A stretch of DNA of 64,000 nucleotides. Origin: an uncultured Bacteroidales bacterium. GTDB lineage: Bacteria; Bacteroidota; Bacteroidia; Bacteroidales; UBA932. The stretch spans positions 1 to 64,000 of the forward strand of contig CAMKSQ010000002.1 of assembly GCA_946415475.1 (NCBI GenBank), in the 5' to 3' direction. The notes beneath the pieces were generated by a model. The model saw nothing but the letters and a program-made list of their open reading frames with translations. It ran no database searches and was not told the DNA's origin. Position numbers and translations under genes: made by a program. This document shows, piece by piece, positions 1 through 8,271 of the stretch (position 1 is the stretch's first letter; the number at the start of each line of letters is the position of its first letter).

Positions 1-254
1 CAAAATAATGGCGTAACTAATTGATTATCAAGTGGTTAGACCGAAAATTCTACTTGCCGATGCAGGCCATAATACTGATTGATAATCAATTGGTTGCGGC
101 CTCTGTGGTTCAAATACGGTTTAGAAAAAAGGGCGTTTATTTGGTAACAAACCGTATTGCTTATTCGCCGTCTTTGGAGCGGGGAGAGTTCTGGGAAATG
201 TTTTAAAACGACCTTTTTTGTCGGATATGCCTTTGGCGCCACTATGCATGGTAA
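1..254. other. Intergenic, no gene recognised
   Basis: This stretch lies downstream of the abiEii stop. The open frames here are short, overlap one another on both strands and resemble nothing I recognise. It holds a near-direct repeat of a TGATTATCAA/TGATAATCAA-type element (about 22-37 and 79-95) and a perfect 10-bp inverted repeat, AATACGGTTT at 113-122 and AAACCGTATT at 149-158. No promoter or terminator with a T-run is evident. Confidence 0.5.
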
Positions 255-1061
255 TCAAAAATCCTTTGACGACCGTAATTTGGTGATAAATTCGTTATGG
301 ACCTTTTCCCAGGAGGGTTGTGGGTCGAAGGTGAGCCCGGGGCGGAGAAGTCCGGTGGTGTCGCCGAGGAATTCGGGATCGTTCATTTTCTCCTCCATAT
401 TGAGCATAAACTGCTTATAGGTTGGGGGAGTGCCAGCTACAAACCCAATATACCTGCGGTAACAACGGACGACCTCATCGGTATTGATTTCTGCATTCTC
501 CAACGCGTATGCAAGGTCAAAAAGGTCGCGTCCCTTCTTGCGCTGATACAAGGCTCTCATTTTGGTGCCGAGTAGTTCTTCGAGTTTATAGGTTGTTATA
601 TTGCAAGAACCGCTGGCCCATCGATTGTTAAACGAGAACGGCACCTGGACAAGTCCCAGCTCGTTGAAATGCTCATAGCAATTAATCTCCACCTTTATGC
701 GTAGCTGAACAACGGGCGGGACTTCCGATTGGATGCGGAATAGCATGGTATTGTTGTATCGCTTTTGTTTAATGACCTTATCAGGGAGATATGAAAGAAC
801 CTCTCCAAGACGGAACAAGATAGGCTTGATGGGACCGGGATTAATTTGCACCAGGTCGATATCCTCTGAATAGCGCGGCTGCGGAGATAAATAGAGTTTG
901 TGCAAAGCAGTCCCACCACGGAAAGCAAGCTCCTTAGACAGGAATTCATCCGCGAAGATATCCGTCAATGCGCGGGTGATAATCAGGTCCTGCTCCACAA
1001 AACTGTTCGCAACCCACGGAGCCTTCTCGCTCCACTCTGTAATGAAAGGAACCGGAATCAT
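255..1061 (-). CDS. abiEii: AbiEii-family toxin nucleotidyltransferase
   Basis: Toxin half of a type IV AbiE toxin-antitoxin and abortive-infection module; the family is a DNA-polymerase-beta-like nucleotidyltransferase reported to act on nucleotides or tRNA. Of 268 residues, the N-terminal third carries the GGTALHKLYL motif followed by RYSEDIDL, the standard GG...S and DxD metal-binding pair. A further family motif, KMRALYQRKKGRDLFDL, lies near residue 170. All key residues are present, so the enzyme looks intact. Its ATG overlaps the stop of the antitoxin gene by an ATGA (1058-1061), the translational coupling usual for this pair. No gene follows it inside the window. Confidence 0.9.
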   Translation of the reverse strand: MIPVPFITEWSEKAPWVANSFVEQDLIITRALTDIFADEFLSKELAFRGGTALHKLYLSPQPRYSEDIDLVQINPGPIKPILFRLGEVLSYLPDKVIKQKRYNNTMLFRIQSEVPPVVQLRIKVEINCYEHFNELGLVQVPFSFNNRWASGSCNITTYKLEELLGTKMRALYQRKKGRDLFDLAYALENAEINTDEVVRCYRRYIGFVAGTPPTYKQFMLNMEEKMNDPEFLGDTTGLLRPGLTFDPQPSWEKVHNEFITKLRSSKDF

Positions 1062-1873
1062 AAGTCGTCTATTTCAATTTCTTGATTAACAATCACTTTC
1101 CATCGAACATTCAACTCGTAGTCATCAGCGGGCTTACCAGACTTTAATGGCACTGCTTGAATGGTCTGACCTGTTTCCTTAAGTAATCTATATAAAGAAT
1201 TCGCTACCGCCTGCTCTTCCAGCACAACATCCAAGATATACCCAAGCCGTTGTAAACTGGTCACTGGCACGGACTTGGCAAACAATTCATCGAGCCTGCC
1301 AAAGTCCAGTTTTTCCGCCAGTTCTGCAAGAACAGTTGCTGCCCTTGTTACACCGCCAATCTTATCTTGATAAGTCAGAAGATCTACAGCAGTTAGTTCA
1401 GGACTCGATATGTTGATATACCCATTCCACGTCTGACGGCGTTCCACATAAGCCTCCGGGATATGACTCTTGCAGAAGTAGAGAGTATTATACTTATCTG
1501 TCTTCTTGTTTCGCATCGAAGGAGGTTCAATCATCACACAAAAACTCATCGGTGCCTGATGAGCCGCCCCATGGTATTCAGCTGCATTCAGTAGCGCAAC
1601 ATAATACTTGCGTTCAAGGTGCTGCATCATCTGGTCAAGATATACCGCTTGAGGTACAGTTCCCCGAAGCGCATATTCATCAGTGATAATAACATAGAAT
1701 CCACGGAGAGGCGACATTATACGTCCCTTGTTGACCTCTCTGGTCAACGCACGAGACATTGCCCCCGTTGTCATCTCAGGAAATGCTTCCATAACATCAT
1801 CATGCGTGAAAGTGAACAATCCATGACGAGGCCTATCCTTAATCCACTCTGATATACTCTTTAGAAGCATCAT
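1058..1873 (-). CDS. abiEi: AbiEi-family antitoxin, transcriptional repressor
   Basis: Antitoxin partner of the downstream AbiEii. I start it at the ATG at 1873, the first of two consecutive ATGs (the other is 1870), giving 271 residues; a TTG further upstream lies inside the promoter and is rejected. The N-terminal 70 residues (WIKDRPRHGLFTFTHDDVME...SRALTREVNKGRI) read as a winged helix-turn-helix, followed by the AbiEi C-terminal domain with YYVALLNAAEYHGA and SSPELTAVDLLTY. In studied AbiE systems the antitoxin also represses its own promoter, and a perfect inverted repeat lies inside this promoter (see 1898-1912). Confidence 0.88.
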   Translation of the reverse strand: MMLLKSISEWIKDRPRHGLFTFTHDDVMEAFPEMTTGAMSRALTREVNKGRIMSPLRGFYVIITDEYALRGTVPQAVYLDQMMQHLERKYYVALLNAAEYHGAAHQAPMSFCVMIEPPSMRNKKTDKYNTLYFCKSHIPEAYVERRQTWNGYINISSPELTAVDLLTYQDKIGGVTRAATVLAELAEKLDFGRLDELFAKSVPVTSLQRLGYILDVVLEEQAVANSLYRLLKETGQTIQAVPLKSGKPADDYELNVRWKVIVNQEIEIDDL

Positions 1874-1890
1874 ATACAATATTCCATCTG

Positions 1891-1923
1891 CAAAGATAGA
1901 CAAAAATTGTCTAACTTCGCAAA
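1891..1923 (-). promoter_or_regulatory. abiE operon promoter
   Basis: Read on the minus strand this is TTTG (1920-1923), 21 bases, then TATCTTTG (1891-1898), matching the Bacteroidota -33/-7 consensus. It lies 18 bases upstream of the first ATG of abiEi. Confidence 0.75.
1898..1912. promoter_or_regulatory. Candidate AbiEi operator
   Basis: AGACAA-AAA-TTGTCT is a perfect 6-bp inverted repeat with a 3-base centre. It sits between the -33 and -7 elements of the abiE promoter, so a bound dimer would block RNA polymerase. Assignment to AbiEi is inference from the known autorepression of this family. Confidence 0.55.
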
Positions 1924-1966
1924 CAAAATGGAATTATTATTACTGGATATTATCCGTTTTGTTCGG

Positions 1967-3412
1967 CTACTTTCCGATGCAATGATTGCGAAAAATGGAA
2001 TGCAGGATGACTTCGGGGTCCAGGAGGTCGGTGCCCAGGATGGTATTGATGCTGGAGAGGGCGCGGCGGAGGTCTTCAGCTACCAGATCCGAGGGGATGC
2101 CGCGGGAGAGGGAAGTGCGGCAATCCAGCAAGGCGGAAGAAGCCTGGCGAAGGGCGTCATAGTGCCGGACATTGGTCACGAAAGTGGAATCCTGATTGGG
2201 AATGAGGTCTTTTTCCAGTGCTAAAAGCCGCTGCTTCAGCGCATCCAGACCTTGACCTTTTTTTGCGGAAATATTCAGTATATCAACCTTATAATCAAGC
2301 GAAGAAACAAACTTGTTAATTACTGAAACATTTTTGTTATATGCGGAATCTTCCACCAAATCGGACTTATTGAGGAGCAAAATTAGTTTCTGGGAACGGC
2401 CGTCCCAATGCTGCCCCAGAAGTGCCAGTTGCGCTGCCAAATCCTCGCTGTCCGACGTAACGTCCAGCATCCCCAGTACCACCTCCGCCTCCGAGAGTTT
2501 TCGGAAGGAACGCTCGATTCCCAGATTCTCCACCGCGTCCTGCGACTCACGGATTCCAGCGGTGTCGATAAAGCGGAAAAGGACGCCCTCCAGATTGATT
2601 ACCTCCTCTATGGTATCCCGCGTAGTACCCGGAATATCCGTAACGATGGCCCGTTCTTCACCCACCAGCGCATTGAGCAGGGTGCTTTTGCCGGCGTTGG
2701 CAGCGCCGACGATAGCGACAGGAACGCCGTTTTTAATCATATTGCCTTGATGGAACGATGCCGCCAGCCGGTCCACATGCGTGCGCGTGGCTTCCAGCAG
2801 CATCAGGAGCTTCTCCCGGTCGGCAAATTCCACATCTTCCTCGGAAAAATCCAGCTCCAGTTCCAGCAGGGAAGCCATCTCCAGCAGTTCTGTACGCAGC
2901 CGGGCAAGTTCCTTGGAAAAACCGCCCTTGAGCTGGTTCATGGCCACCCGGTGCGAAGCCGCAGTCGTGGAAGAAATCACGTCCGCAACGGCCTCTGCCT
3001 GTGCCAGATCCATTTTTCCATTCAGAAAAGCCCTGCGGGTGAATTCTCCCGGTTGGGCAAAGCGCGCACCAGCCTCCATGAGCAAGCGCACCAGCTCCTG
3101 CACTATATAGGCCGATGCATGCGTGGAGATTTCTACGGCATCCTCACCGGTATAACTGTGCGGCGCGCGGAATACGGAAACGAGGACTTCGTCCAGAAGG
3201 GCGGGAGATACACTCGCTTCGCTCCGAATGACATATACCTTTCCGAAGTGGATGGTGTGGGCAGCGGCCTCTGAAACGGTCCCGTGTGCCAGTTCCACCA
3301 CGACATCCACAATCCGGAAAGCCTCCGGACCGCTGAGGCGTACAATGGAAATTGCTCCGGTCCCAGGGGTGGTGGCCGGAGCAACGATAGTGTCCTGATA
3401 GAGATTCTTCAC
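1967..3412 (-). CDS. mnmE: tRNA uridine-5-carboxymethylaminomethyl GTPase MnmE
   Basis: GTPase that works with MnmG to modify U34 of tRNA wobble positions. The N-terminal tetrahydrofolate-binding domain begins at QDTIVAPATTPGTGAIS. The G domain shows VGAANAGKSTLLNAL (P-loop), DIPGTTRDT, DTAG and NKSD. The C-terminus is FRNHCIGK, the conserved catalytic C(I/L)GK end, so the protein is complete. There is no in-frame ATG near the conserved start: only GTG (3412, 481 residues) or TTG (3445, inside rho). The codons just before the conserved region come from a dispersed repeat at 3401-3428. It lies directly behind rho on the same strand and is probably co-transcribed with it. Confidence 0.93.
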   Translation of the reverse strand: MKNLYQDTIVAPATTPGTGAISIVRLSGPEAFRIVDVVVELAHGTVSEAAAHTIHFGKVYVIRSEASVSPALLDEVLVSVFRAPHSYTGEDAVEISTHASAYIVQELVRLLMEAGARFAQPGEFTRRAFLNGKMDLAQAEAVADVISSTTAASHRVAMNQLKGGFSKELARLRTELLEMASLLELELDFSEEDVEFADREKLLMLLEATRTHVDRLAASFHQGNMIKNGVPVAIVGAANAGKSTLLNALVGEERAIVTDIPGTTRDTIEEVINLEGVLFRFIDTAGIRESQDAVENLGIERSFRKLSEAEVVLGMLDVTSDSEDLAAQLALLGQHWDGRSQKLILLLNKSDLVEDSAYNKNVSVINKFVSSLDYKVDILNISAKKGQGLDALKQRLLALEKDLIPNQDSTFVTNVRHYDALRQASSALLDCRTSLSRGIPSDLVAEDLRRALSSINTILGTDLLDPEVILHSIFRNHCIGK

Positions 3413-3428
3413 TTCGTTCAGAATGACA
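3401..3428 (-). repeat. Dispersed repeat of the ILNEVKNL type at the rho-mnmE junction
   Basis: On the minus strand this reads TGTCATTCTGAACGAAG followed by TGAAGAATCTC. It begins right after the rho stop codon and runs to the first conserved codons of mnmE. Translated in the mnmE frame it gives VILNEVKNL, a phrase that I recognise as recurring in unrelated bacterial proteins where this repeat has entered a gene. Only one copy is visible in this window. Confidence 0.6.
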
Positions 3429-5186
3429 TTAATCGTATCTGCCAAACTTGGACATATTGTCTATGAGGTCCTTGTTGGTCTTGAATTCATCCATGTGCTG
3501 CTGCATCCAGGTCATGGCCTCTACAGGGTTCATGTCCGAAAGGAGTTTGCGCAGGATCCAGATGCGGTTGTTGGTGTAAGGGTCGTACAGGAGGTCATCC
3601 CTACGGGTAGAGGAAAGCACCAGGTTGACGGCAGGGAAGATACGCTTGTTGGCCAGGTTGCGGTCCAGCTGGAGTTCCATGTTGCCGGTACCCTTGAATT
3701 CCTCGAAGATCACATCGTCCATCTTGGAACCGGTTTCCGTAAGGGCCGTGGCCAGGATGGTGAGCGAACCGCCGTTCTCGATGTTACGGGCAGCGCCGAA
3801 GAAACGCTTGGGCTTTTGCAGGGCGTTGGCGTCCACACCACCGGTAAGCACCTTGCCGGAAGCCGGCTGAACGGTGTTGTATGCACGGGCCAGACGGGTG
3901 ATGGAATCCAGCAGGATAACTACGTCGTGACCGCATTCCACCAGGCGACGGGCCTTGTCCAGAATCATGTTGGCCACCTTGACGTGGCGCTCGGCCGGTT
4001 CATCGAAGGTAGAAGCAACGACCTCCGCCTTTACGGAGCGCTGCATGTCCGTTACTTCTTCCGGACGCTCATCGATCAGGAGAACAATTTCATAGACCTC
4101 CGGATGGTTGTCTGCAATGGCATTGGCGATGGCCTTCAGCAGCATGGTCTTACCCGTTTTGGGCTGTGCCACAATAAGGCCGCGCTGTCCCTTGCCGATG
4201 GGCGTGAACATATCCACGATGCGGATGCTCTGGTCTTTCTCGTGCCCATGGCCCAGCAGATTGAATTTTTCCGTGGGGAACAGGGGAGTAAGGAAGTCGA
4301 ACGGAACGCGGTCCCGGACGAATTCCGGCGTACGGCCGTTGATGAATTTGATTTTTACCAGCGGGAAATATTTGTCGCCTTCTCTGGGAGGACGGATTTC
4401 ACCGGTGACGGTGTCGCCGTTCTTGAGGGCATTCTGTTTGATTTGCTGCTGGGAGACGTAAATATCGTCCGGAGAATTGAGATAATTGTAGTCTGAGCTG
4501 CGCAGGAAACCGTATCCGTCCGGCATGATTTCCAGGACACCGGTGGCCTCCACCGAGCCTTCGAATTCTATGCGCTGCGGGCGCTGGGCCTGCTGTTGCT
4601 GCTGAGCCTGCTGCTGTTGCTGCTGAGCCTGCTGCTGTTGCTGCTGCCCCTTGTTGCGCTGTTTTTCCCGCGGGCGTTTTTCTTCCTTGGGAGTTTCCTC
4701 CATCTCTTCCTTCTGGGCTTCATCGTCCTTAAGGTCATCAAAGAGCGAATGCATGAACTGCTTGCCGTCCACCACGGGCTGCTCTTTTTTCTCTTCCGGC
4801 TTTTTCTCTTCCGGAGCATCCTCCACCTTTTCTACGGCAGCCTTGGTCTTGCGGCCACGTTTTTTGGCGGCAGCCGGTTTTTCCTCAGCAGGTTTGGCTT
4901 CCTCCTTGGGTGCGGCAGCCTCTTTTTTGGCGGGCTTTTCCACTACAGGTTTTTCCTCTGCAGGCTTTTCTGCAGCGGGTTTTTCCGCCTTGCGCGGACG
5001 ACCGCGTTTTTTCTGCTTGGGTTCCTCCGCAGGACTCTGAGAGGCAAGGGTGGCCTGAGCATCCAGAATGGCGAATCCCAGCGTATGCAGGTCCATTTTC
5101 TTGAATCCTTTGATATTGAGAGATTCACCGAGGGCTCTGAGCTGCTCCTCGCTCATCTCATTCAGCTCTTGTAATTTATAGGGCAT
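3429..5186 (-). CDS. rho: Transcription termination factor Rho
   Basis: Hexameric RNA helicase that ends transcription. I start it at [20 protein letters not shown] (585 residues); the TTG-started extension upstream runs through the promoter. Order of parts: Rho N-terminal helical domain (1-45), a long low-complexity insert (about 50-205) with RGRPRK-type basic motifs, alternating K/E/P/A blocks and a glutamine-rich tract, then the RNA-binding cold-shock domain ([14 protein letters not shown]) and the RecA-like ATPase with the P-loop QPKTGKT near residue 341-347. The insert is typical of Bacteroidota Rho and is predicted to be disordered. Confidence 0.96.
   Translation of the reverse strand: MPYKLQELNEMSEEQLRALGESLNIKGFKKMDLHTLGFAILDAQATLASQSPAEEPKQKKRGRPRKAEKPAAEKPAEEKPVVEKPAKKEAAAPKEEAKPAEEKPAAAKKRGRKTKAAVEKVEDAPEEKKPEEKKEQPVVDGKQFMHSLFDDLKDDEAQKEEMEETPKEEKRPREKQRNKGQQQQQQAQQQQQQAQQQQQAQRPQRIEFEGSVEATGVLEIMPDGYGFLRSSDYNYLNSPDDIYVSQQQIKQNALKNGDTVTGEIRPPREGDKYFPLVKIKFINGRTPEFVRDRVPFDFLTPLFPTEKFNLLGHGHEKDQSIRIVDMFTPIGKGQRGLIVAQPKTGKTMLLKAIANAIADNHPEVYEIVLLIDERPEEVTDMQRSVKAEVVASTFDEPAERHVKVANMILDKARRLVECGHDVVILLDSITRLARAYNTVQPASGKVLTGGVDANALQKPKRFFGAARNIENGGSLTILATALTETGSKMDDVIFEEFKGTGNMELQLDRNLANKRIFPAVNLVLSSTRRDDLLYDPYTNNRIWILRKLLSDMNPVEAMTWMQQHMDEFKTNKDLIDNMSKFGRYD
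4585..4648 (-). repeat. rho: Glutamine-codon repeat within rho
   Basis: CAG/CAA runs interrupted by GCx alanine codons encode three blocks of five or six glutamines separated by alanine. The tract is repetitive at the DNA level and could change length by slippage without breaking the frame, since units are whole codons. Confidence 0.8.
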
Positions 5187-5240
5187 AAAAATAAGAATAT
5201 GTTTTCTGTAAAAGAAGGCAATCCGAACGGTTTGCCAGCA

Positions 5241-5272
5241 CAAAGGTAGGCAAATAAATCAAGATTACCAAA
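5241..5272 (-). promoter_or_regulatory. rho promoter
   Basis: Minus strand: TTG within a T-run (about 5269-5271), 20 bases, then TACCTTTG (5241-5248), a full Bacteroidota promoter, 55 bases before the rho ATG. Confidence 0.75.
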
Positions 5273-5286
5273 AAAATGCTGCGTAA

Positions 5287-8187
5287 TTAACGCAAGAGGT
5301 TATCCATGTAGCTGTCGCTCTTCTTGAAGCGCAGCAGATCGGCCAGCGCGGCCGCATTGGCGGCAATACGGAAACTGTACGATTTGTACGTTCCCATCGG
5401 CACCCAGGATACGGCAATATTGAAACAGTGAAGGTCATAGGATGCACTGATTTGCGTAGTGGTGACCTTCAAAGCCATGATATCGAATCCGGTGGTAGCC
5501 TGGATACTCAGACGCGGCGTAAGCTTCACGTTACCGCTCAAATTGATCGTCTGCGTGAATTTGTTATTCACTACCAGCTGTTTGGTCGCGCTCTGATACG
5601 TGTAACTCTTGGAATAATTGAACGAGTAACTCACGTTCACCGACCAGGGCGAATTGGGATTCATGTAATACACATAACCGCCCGGAATGTATTCGCCTGT
5701 AATGGGGTGATAGTAAATACGCTGGTAGGAATTGGCGTCGGTTTCCGCGCCGTTGTTCTTGGAACCGTCGTTGCCGTTGATGGCACCCTTTCCGTTCAGG
5801 GAGAAGGAAGCCGACAGGGAAGCGTTGGTCAAGCGCAGCGGCACGCCCGTCGCAACCACGTTGAGCTTGTTGATCTTCTTACCTTTCTCGTCGATGGCAT
5901 ACGGGTCGAAATTCAGGTTACCGCTGATATTCACCTTATTAAAGAGGTTGGTCGATGCCGAAATACCCACGTTCTGCAGGCGCAGGGAGTCTGCCAGGAA
6001 GTTATAACTGGTGTTGATATTGAGCTGGTCCAGCAACTTGACCTTCTTGGAACCCGTACCGGTTGTGTCCCGCGTGTCGCGCACCTTGGCTTCCAGGTTA
6101 TTGCCGAAGCTCAGGGACATGGTTGCGCTCTTTCCGCGTCCGGGAGGGGACACCGAGTTGTGGTGGCCGGAGATGCTGTAAATATTGTACTGGCTTTCCG
6201 CATGGTAGTTGCCCTTCTTGTCGTAATAAGCTTCCAGCGTACGCCAGCCATTGAAGGCCGTACCTTTTTCCGGACTGAAACTCAGGGACATGGAAGGGGT
6301 TATCACATGACGGATGGCCTGGACTTTCCGGTGCTTGCCGAAGTTGAACATACCGTAGATACGGGTACTGGCCGATAAACTACCGGAATAAGTGTGCGTG
6401 GCGCCGAAGCCGTTGAAAGCCGTTCCCGGATCCGACACCATCTTCTGGGCCATCACCTGGTTACCCTCCTTGTCAGTAACCAAAATGGGGTTACCGTTCT
6501 CGTCCAGTTCTGTTTCCAGATATTGCCGCCCCTTGTTGAACATCCAGTTCATGCCGTAGCTGATGCTGGGCGTGACGTTGATGTACTTGAACAACGTAAA
6601 GTTGGGCAGGCCGATCTGGAAATTGTGCGACATGCCGTTGGTCAGTTTCTGAAGGGCCTTTACGCCCAAAGAATCGCCAAACTCTTTTTCCCTGTACGTA
6701 ACGCCGGCCTTATTGGTCTTAGTGACAAAGTCTCCGTCCTGCATCTTGTAGTCCTGCAGTTCGCGCAGCTTGAAGCTGATACGGTTTTGCAGGGAGGTGG
6801 AATAACCGAAGGAGATTTTTTCGTAGATCCTTTCCTTGCCCACGCGGTTCTTCCGCTTGAACGGATAGAAACGCGTCACGTTGAAGGTAACGTTGGGGAG
6901 GGTGAACGAATAGCTGGAGTCCCGCGAGTTCTGGTTATGCATGGCGTTCACGCTCAGGCTGAACTTGCCGTTCCAGTTATGTGAATAGGAGATGGACGAT
7001 CCCACCTGGTTTTGCTGGGCGTCTGTCACCGAACGGGCGTTGTAGCGGTTGTTGGACGGGGAGGTGAAGTTGACGGAGGCGCTGAACGTGGTTCCCGGAT
7101 GTGCCTTGGAGTCCTGCGAGTGCGACCAGCGGAAACCGAAGTTCTGCGACTGCACGAAGTCCGTGCTGCCCCGTTCGCCGGTTTGGTCATTGGAGAAGTT
7201 GAAGGCCAGCGTACCGTTGAACTTGTAATTAACTCTGTATCGGGAGTTTAACTCAACCGACCAGGAACCCAGCGTGTAGTAACTGCCCGTAAGGGAAACG
7301 TCAAAATAATCGCCGATGACAAAGTAAATACCCATGTCACGGGCAAAGAAACCACGGGCCTGTTCCTCACCGAAGGTAGGCATGAGCAGACCGGTAGCGC
7401 GCGTAGGCTTCTTGGGGACAAAGCCGAAAGGAAGGCCAATAGGGATGGGAACGCCGGCAACCACCGGCCAGGCCGGGCCGAACACCGTCTTCTGCGAAGG
7501 CTTGGTAATCACCTTTGCCAGACTCAGTTTCAGGTAATAGTGAGGTTCCTCCAGGTCGCACACGGTGTATATGCCGTCCCGCATGTTGATGGACTTGTCC
7601 GGCTCCATCTTGATTGTCTTACCCTGAAGCAGTCCTTCCGCCTCCTTGGTGACCATGTTGGTGATACGGGCTTTCTGGGTATTGAAGTTGTAATAGAGCT
7701 CGTCCATCTTGTAGGTCTGCCCGTTGTCGGTCATCTCCGGGAGGCCTTCCATTTCACCGGTGGCGATGTTTTTCTGGCCCCTGGCATACACCGTGTTGGT
7801 TTTCATGTTGTATTCCAGGTAATCCGCCGTCAGTTTCATGTTCTGATACGTCACCGTGGCACCGCCATAGTAGTAGATCATGCGTTTGCCATTGGTGAAA
7901 TCCGTGATGATGGAGTCCTTGGCCGTAGAGAAGGCCGGGCGCTCCAGCGAACTCTTGCGCAGGAGGTCCAGGGAATCGGCCCGTGCCGCCTTGATGGAAT
8001 CGGCCCTGTGCAGGGAATCCCGGAGGGCCTGGGAGGTGGAATCGCGCAGGGGAGTCCTTGCGGAATCACGCAGCGCCGCCAGCACGGAGTCCGGCACCTG
8101 ACGGTAATGGCGCGCCTGCATATCCAAAGCGCCGACGGTGAAAATAAGCACCGTCAGTACGAGATATTGCAGGAACCTCCTTGTCAT
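5287..8187 (-). CDS. lptD: LPS-assembly outer-membrane protein LptD
   Basis: Large outer-membrane barrel that inserts lipopolysaccharide into the outer leaflet. There are 966 residues: an N-terminal signal segment (1-25), then an unusual stretch of DSxxxLRD-like repeats (about 33-75, LRDSARTPLRDSTSQALRDS), an OstA/LptA-like jellyroll region (about 95-215; YYYGGATVTYQNMKLTADYLEYN, KARITNMVTKEAEGLLQG), then a long aromatic-rich barrel ending in YSFRIAANAAALADLLRFKKS. The size and order match Bacteroidota LptD. Transcription may run on into rho, whose promoter lies just past the stop codon. Confidence 0.88.
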   Translation of the reverse strand: MTRRFLQYLVLTVLIFTVGALDMQARHYRQVPDSVLAALRDSARTPLRDSTSQALRDSLHRADSIKAARADSLDLLRKSSLERPAFSTAKDSIITDFTNGKRMIYYYGGATVTYQNMKLTADYLEYNMKTNTVYARGQKNIATGEMEGLPEMTDNGQTYKMDELYYNFNTQKARITNMVTKEAEGLLQGKTIKMEPDKSINMRDGIYTVCDLEEPHYYLKLSLAKVITKPSQKTVFGPAWPVVAGVPIPIGLPFGFVPKKPTRATGLLMPTFGEEQARGFFARDMGIYFVIGDYFDVSLTGSYYTLGSWSVELNSRYRVNYKFNGTLAFNFSNDQTGERGSTDFVQSQNFGFRWSHSQDSKAHPGTTFSASVNFTSPSNNRYNARSVTDAQQNQVGSSISYSHNWNGKFSLSVNAMHNQNSRDSSYSFTLPNVTFNVTRFYPFKRKNRVGKERIYEKISFGYSTSLQNRISFKLRELQDYKMQDGDFVTKTNKAGVTYREKEFGDSLGVKALQKLTNGMSHNFQIGLPNFTLFKYINVTPSISYGMNWMFNKGRQYLETELDENGNPILVTDKEGNQVMAQKMVSDPGTAFNGFGATHTYSGSLSASTRIYGMFNFGKHRKVQAIRHVITPSMSLSFSPEKGTAFNGWRTLEAYYDKKGNYHAESQYNIYSISGHHNSVSPPGRGKSATMSLSFGNNLEAKVRDTRDTTGTGSKKVKLLDQLNINTSYNFLADSLRLQNVGISASTNLFNKVNISGNLNFDPYAIDEKGKKINKLNVVATGVPLRLTNASLSASFSLNGKGAINGNDGSKNNGAETDANSYQRIYYHPITGEYIPGGYVYYMNPNSPWSVNVSYSFNYSKSYTYQSATKQLVVNNKFTQTINLSGNVKLTPRLSIQATTGFDIMALKVTTTQISASYDLHCFNIAVSWVPMGTYKSYSFRIAANAAALADLLRFKKSDSYMDNLLR

Positions 8188-8211
8188 CTATGCGTTTTTT
8201 TACTATATTTG
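8181..8211 (+). promoter_or_regulatory. Promoter of the amidase gene
   Basis: TTG (8181-8183), 20 bases, TATATTTG (8204-8211). The -33 element overlaps the first codons of the divergent lptD, so the two genes have back-to-back starts. Confidence 0.7.
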
Positions 8212-8271
8212 TGCAATAAATATAAGGTACAAAATTACGACTTATTCCACAATTTTCAAAACCGAGATAGC

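Noticed and set aside
7540..8271. N-terminal extension of the amidase
   Set aside because: The frame is open upstream but crosses the start of lptD on the other strand and the amidase promoter; the signal peptide sets the start at 8272.
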